The position numbers were made by a program, and so were the translations under genes. Below are positions 61,857 to 64,000 of a stretch of 64,000 nt of DNA, one piece after another. Within the stretch, counting starts at the first letter, position 1, and the number at the start of each line of letters is the position of its first letter. Source of the DNA: Pseudomonas sp. SORT22 (GTDB taxonomy: Bacteria; Pseudomonadota; Gammaproteobacteria; Pseudomonadales; Pseudomonadaceae); NCBI RefSeq assembly GCF_018417635.1, contig NZ_CP071007.1:2294501-2358500 (forward strand), given 5' to 3'. The notes below the pieces were generated by a model. That model made no database searches and was not told where the DNA came from. It worked only from the letters and a program-made list of their open reading frames with translations.

Positions 61857-63514
61857 ACGCTGTTCTTCAACACCCCGCGCCGCTGGTCGAGGTCAGCGAC
61901 TTGCAGGTGCGCTTCGGCCAGGGCGTGCCGGTGCTCAAGGGCATCAGCTTCACCGTGCAGCAGGGCGAATGCCTGGCGCTGGTGGGCGAGTCGGGCTCGG
62001 GCAAGAGCGTCACTTCGCGCACCCTGGCCGGGCTCACCGGAGCCCATGCGCAGTTGCAGGCCAGCCGCCTGGCCTTTGCCGGGCAGGACCTGCGCCAGTT
62101 CGACGAGCGCGCCTGGCGCCGGGTGCGCGGTGCGCAAATCGGCTTTGTCATGCAAGACGCCCTGGGCTCGCTCGACCCCCTGCGCCCGGTCGGCAAGGAG
62201 ATTGCCGAGCCGCTGCAACTGCACAGCGCGCTGAACCGCGAGCAGCGTCAGGCGCGGGTGCTGGAACTGCTGCGCGCGGTCGGCGTGCCGGAACCTGAGC
62301 TGCGCGCCCGCCAGTACCCCTGGCAGCTCTCCGGCGGCTTGCGCCAACGGGCGCTGATCGCCTCGGCGATTGCCTGCAACCCGCGCCTGCTGATTGCCGA
62401 CGAGCCGACCACGGCGCTGGATGCCACGGTGCAGGCCCAGGTCTTGAGCCTGCTCGAATCCCTGCGCGGCGACAGCACGGCGATGCTGATTGTCAGCCAC
62501 GACCTGGCGGTGGTCTCGCGCCTGGCCAACCGCGTGGCAGTGATGCACAACGGCGTGATCGTCGAGCAGGGTAGTGTCGAGGCGGTGCTGCAAGACCCGC
62601 AGCACCCCTACACCCAGTACCTGCTCAAGGCCGGTGCCGCCGTGCATTTTCGCCGGCCGCAGGCAGCAAAACTTGCGGCCGTGGCGCCGCCGGTGGTGGA
62701 AACCAGCGCGCCGCTGTTGCAGGTGCAGCAACTGAGCAAGGCCTTCAAGGGCCCGGACGGCGCCTTGCGCACCGTGGTCGACAAGGTTTCGCTGCAGCTG
62801 CACAAGGGCCGCACCTTAGGCATTGTCGGCGAGTCGGGCTCGGGCAAGACCACCCTGACCCGGATGATCCTCGGCCTGGAAACCCCCGACAGCGGCGCGA
62901 TCCAGATCAAGGGCCGGCCCTGGCTGCAACTCGATGACCAGGAGAAACGCGCGCTTCGCCGCAGCATCCAGGTGGTGTTCCAGGACCCGCTGAGCTCCTT
63001 CGACCCGCGCTACACCGTGCAGCGGGTGTTGTACGAGGCGCTGCAAGTAGCCGGGCACCTGCGCGCGCAGTGGCGCCCGCAGGCCGTCGAGTTGCTCACC
63101 CTGGTGCGCCTTGACGAAAGCCTGCTGGAGCGGCGCCCGATCGAGCTGTCGGGCGGCCAGCGGCAACGCATCGCCATTGCCCGCGCCCTGGCCGCGCAGC
63201 CGCAGATCCTGGTGTGCGACGAGCCGGTGTCGGCGCTGGATGTGTCGGTGCAGGCGCAGATCCTCGAACTGCTCGACGACCTAAAACAGCGCCTGGGCCT
63301 GGCCTGCCTGTTCATCTCCCACGACCTGGGGGTGATCAACCACGTCAGCGACCAGGTGCTGGTGATGAAAGACGGCGTGGCGGTGGAAAGCGGCGCCGTG
63401 CGCGATGTTTTCGACCGTCCGCAACACCCCTATACCCGTGCCTTGCTTGACGCCATTCCACACCTGGAAAGCGGTCGCAAGGTCAGTTTCGAATTTCTCC
63501 GCCTGGCGATCTGA
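61853..63514 (+). CDS. ABC ATPase, fused DppD-DppF-like
   Basis: A 553-residue protein with two complete ATPase modules. Module 1 has Walker A GESGSGKS (45-52), signature LSGGLRQR near 159 and Walker B LLIADEPTTALDA. Module 2 has Walker A GESGSGKTTLTR near 326, signature LSGGQRQRIAIARAL near 432 and ILVCDEPVSALDV. HPYTQYLLKA and HPYTRALLDAIP mark the oligopeptide-transport C-terminal tails. It powers the importer of this operon. Confidence 0.88.
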   Translation: MNAVLQHPAPLVEVSDLQVRFGQGVPVLKGISFTVQQGECLALVGESGSGKSVTSRTLAGLTGAHAQLQASRLAFAGQDLRQFDERAWRRVRGAQIGFVMQDALGSLDPLRPVGKEIAEPLQLHSALNREQRQARVLELLRAVGVPEPELRARQYPWQLSGGLRQRALIASAIACNPRLLIADEPTTALDATVQAQVLSLLESLRGDSTAMLIVSHDLAVVSRLANRVAVMHNGVIVEQGSVEAVLQDPQHPYTQYLLKAGAAVHFRRPQAAKLAAVAPPVVETSAPLLQVQQLSKAFKGPDGALRTVVDKVSLQLHKGRTLGIVGESGSGKTTLTRMILGLETPDSGAIQIKGRPWLQLDDQEKRALRRSIQVVFQDPLSSFDPRYTVQRVLYEALQVAGHLRAQWRPQAVELLTLVRLDESLLERRPIELSGGQRQRIAIARALAAQPQILVCDEPVSALDVSVQAQILELLDDLKQRLGLACLFISHDLGVINHVSDQVLVMKDGVAVESGAVRDVFDRPQHPYTRALLDAIPHLESGRKVSFEFLRLAI

Positions 63515-63540
63515 TCGCCTGATTTGCACAAGGAAAGTCC

Positions 63541-64000
63541 ATGCCTGGTTTATCCGCAGTCCCCCCGATTGAGCGTCGCAACCTCGACGATCTCAAAGGC
63601 AATACCGAAAACCTGCTGGCGCTGATTGCCGCCGGCGCCGCGCAACGTGAGCGCGAACGCCAGCTGCCCTATGAAGCGGTGCGCCAGATTGCCCAGGCCG
63701 GGCTCTACACCTGTCGCATCCCCGAGCAGTATGGCGGCCCGGGTGGCAGTGTCAGCGATGTGATCGGCCTGCTGCTGCGCATCGCCTCGGTGGACTCCAA
63801 CGTCGCCCAGGCGCTGCGCCCGGGCTTTGGTTTTATCGAAGGCTTGTTGTCGTCAACCGCCGACGGCGCCGAGGCCGAGCGCCAGCGCTGGTTCGCCCGT
63901 TACCTGCAAGGCGCGGTGCTGGGCAATGCCGGTTGGGAAGTGGGCGGCGCCAATGGCGCGATCAGTGCGCGCATCGTGCGTGACGGCGAGCATTACCGCG
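63541..64000 (+). CDS. SfnB/DszC-like flavoenzyme (3' truncated by window)
   Basis: The frame begins at ATG 63541 with AAGGAAA upstream and runs off the right edge after 153 codons. The visible part matches the N-terminus of acyl-CoA-dehydrogenase-fold monooxygenases: AAQRERERQLPYEAVRQIAQ, GLYTCRIPEQYGGPGGS, DVIGLLLRIASVDSNVAQAL and GNAGWEVGGANGAISARI. It resembles SfnB, linked to sulfur assimilation in P. putida, and is a distant paralogue of 57213-58496. The catalytic C-terminus is outside the window. Confidence 0.8.
   Translation, partial: MPGLSAVPPIERRNLDDLKGNTENLLALIAAGAAQRERERQLPYEAVRQIAQAGLYTCRIPEQYGGPGGSVSDVIGLLLRIASVDSNVAQALRPGFGFIEGLLSSTADGAEAERQRWFARYLQGAVLGNAGWEVGGANGAISARIVRDGEHYR

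Overview
The window is a gene-dense, high-GC piece of a Pseudomonas chromosome, most likely of the P. putida group. The evidence is the set of protein families (GlcDEF, AaaA, an SdsA1-like sulfatase, a PuuP-like permease, SfnB/DszC-like flavoenzymes) and the repeated REP palindromes of the type atcgcggggcaagcccgct between genes. I see no rRNA, tRNA, CRISPR array, prophage or insertion sequence.

Layout. 1-1574: three consecutive genes for small membrane proteins built from one repeated unit. 1652-3615: a ferric-reductase-like flavocytochrome behind a perfect Anr/FNR box, and a small secreted Cys-rich protein. 3688-7278: a double-Cache chemoreceptor next to a PuuP-like putrescine importer. 7536-9759: an MFS exporter with a divergent LysR regulator. 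9784-13069: a MocR regulator divergent from a GabP-like permease. 13089-19908: a LysR regulator divergent from a five-gene acyl-CoA oxidation operon (hydroxyacyl-CoA dehydrogenase, acyl-CoA dehydrogenase, Fe-alcohol dehydrogenase, thioesterase, thiolase) that matches the P. putida PP_2046-2051 arrangement. 19914-26018: AraC and LysR regulators, a short AraC-like protein, and a DUF1302/DUF1329 envelope pair. 26115-31208: an SdsA1-like secreted alkylsulfatase, a START protein, and a flavin monooxygenase with a sulfonate-type binding protein. 31407-34189: the AaaA aminopeptidase autotransporter and a TetR regulator. 34249-40697: the glycolate oxidase genes glcDEF and a detached glcG, separated by copper-handling and cytochrome b561/PepSY genes.

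40831-46344 holds small conserved genes, a NADAR-family protein, an MFS exporter, a FAD monooxygenase and a LysE exporter. 46405-51915 is the formate dehydrogenase operon fdnGHI-fdhE. Its catalytic subunit carries Cys where the E. coli enzyme has selenocysteine. 52103-64000 is one long operon behind a good sigma-54 promoter: a TonB receptor, a peptide-type ABC importer whose parts are interleaved with two DszC/SfnB-like flavoenzymes, a DszA/NtaA-type monooxygenase and an aldo-keto reductase. It runs off the right edge.

Themes: scavenging of organic sulfur (26115-31208 and 52103-64000), use of reduced C2/C4 compounds and acids (glycolate, formate, the acyl-CoA operon), and polyamine or GABA sensing and uptake. 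The right-hand operon is the best candidate for an undescribed system. Its substrate cannot be read from the sequence, but the gene set implies capture at the outer membrane, import, and oxidative C-S (or C-N) cleavage.
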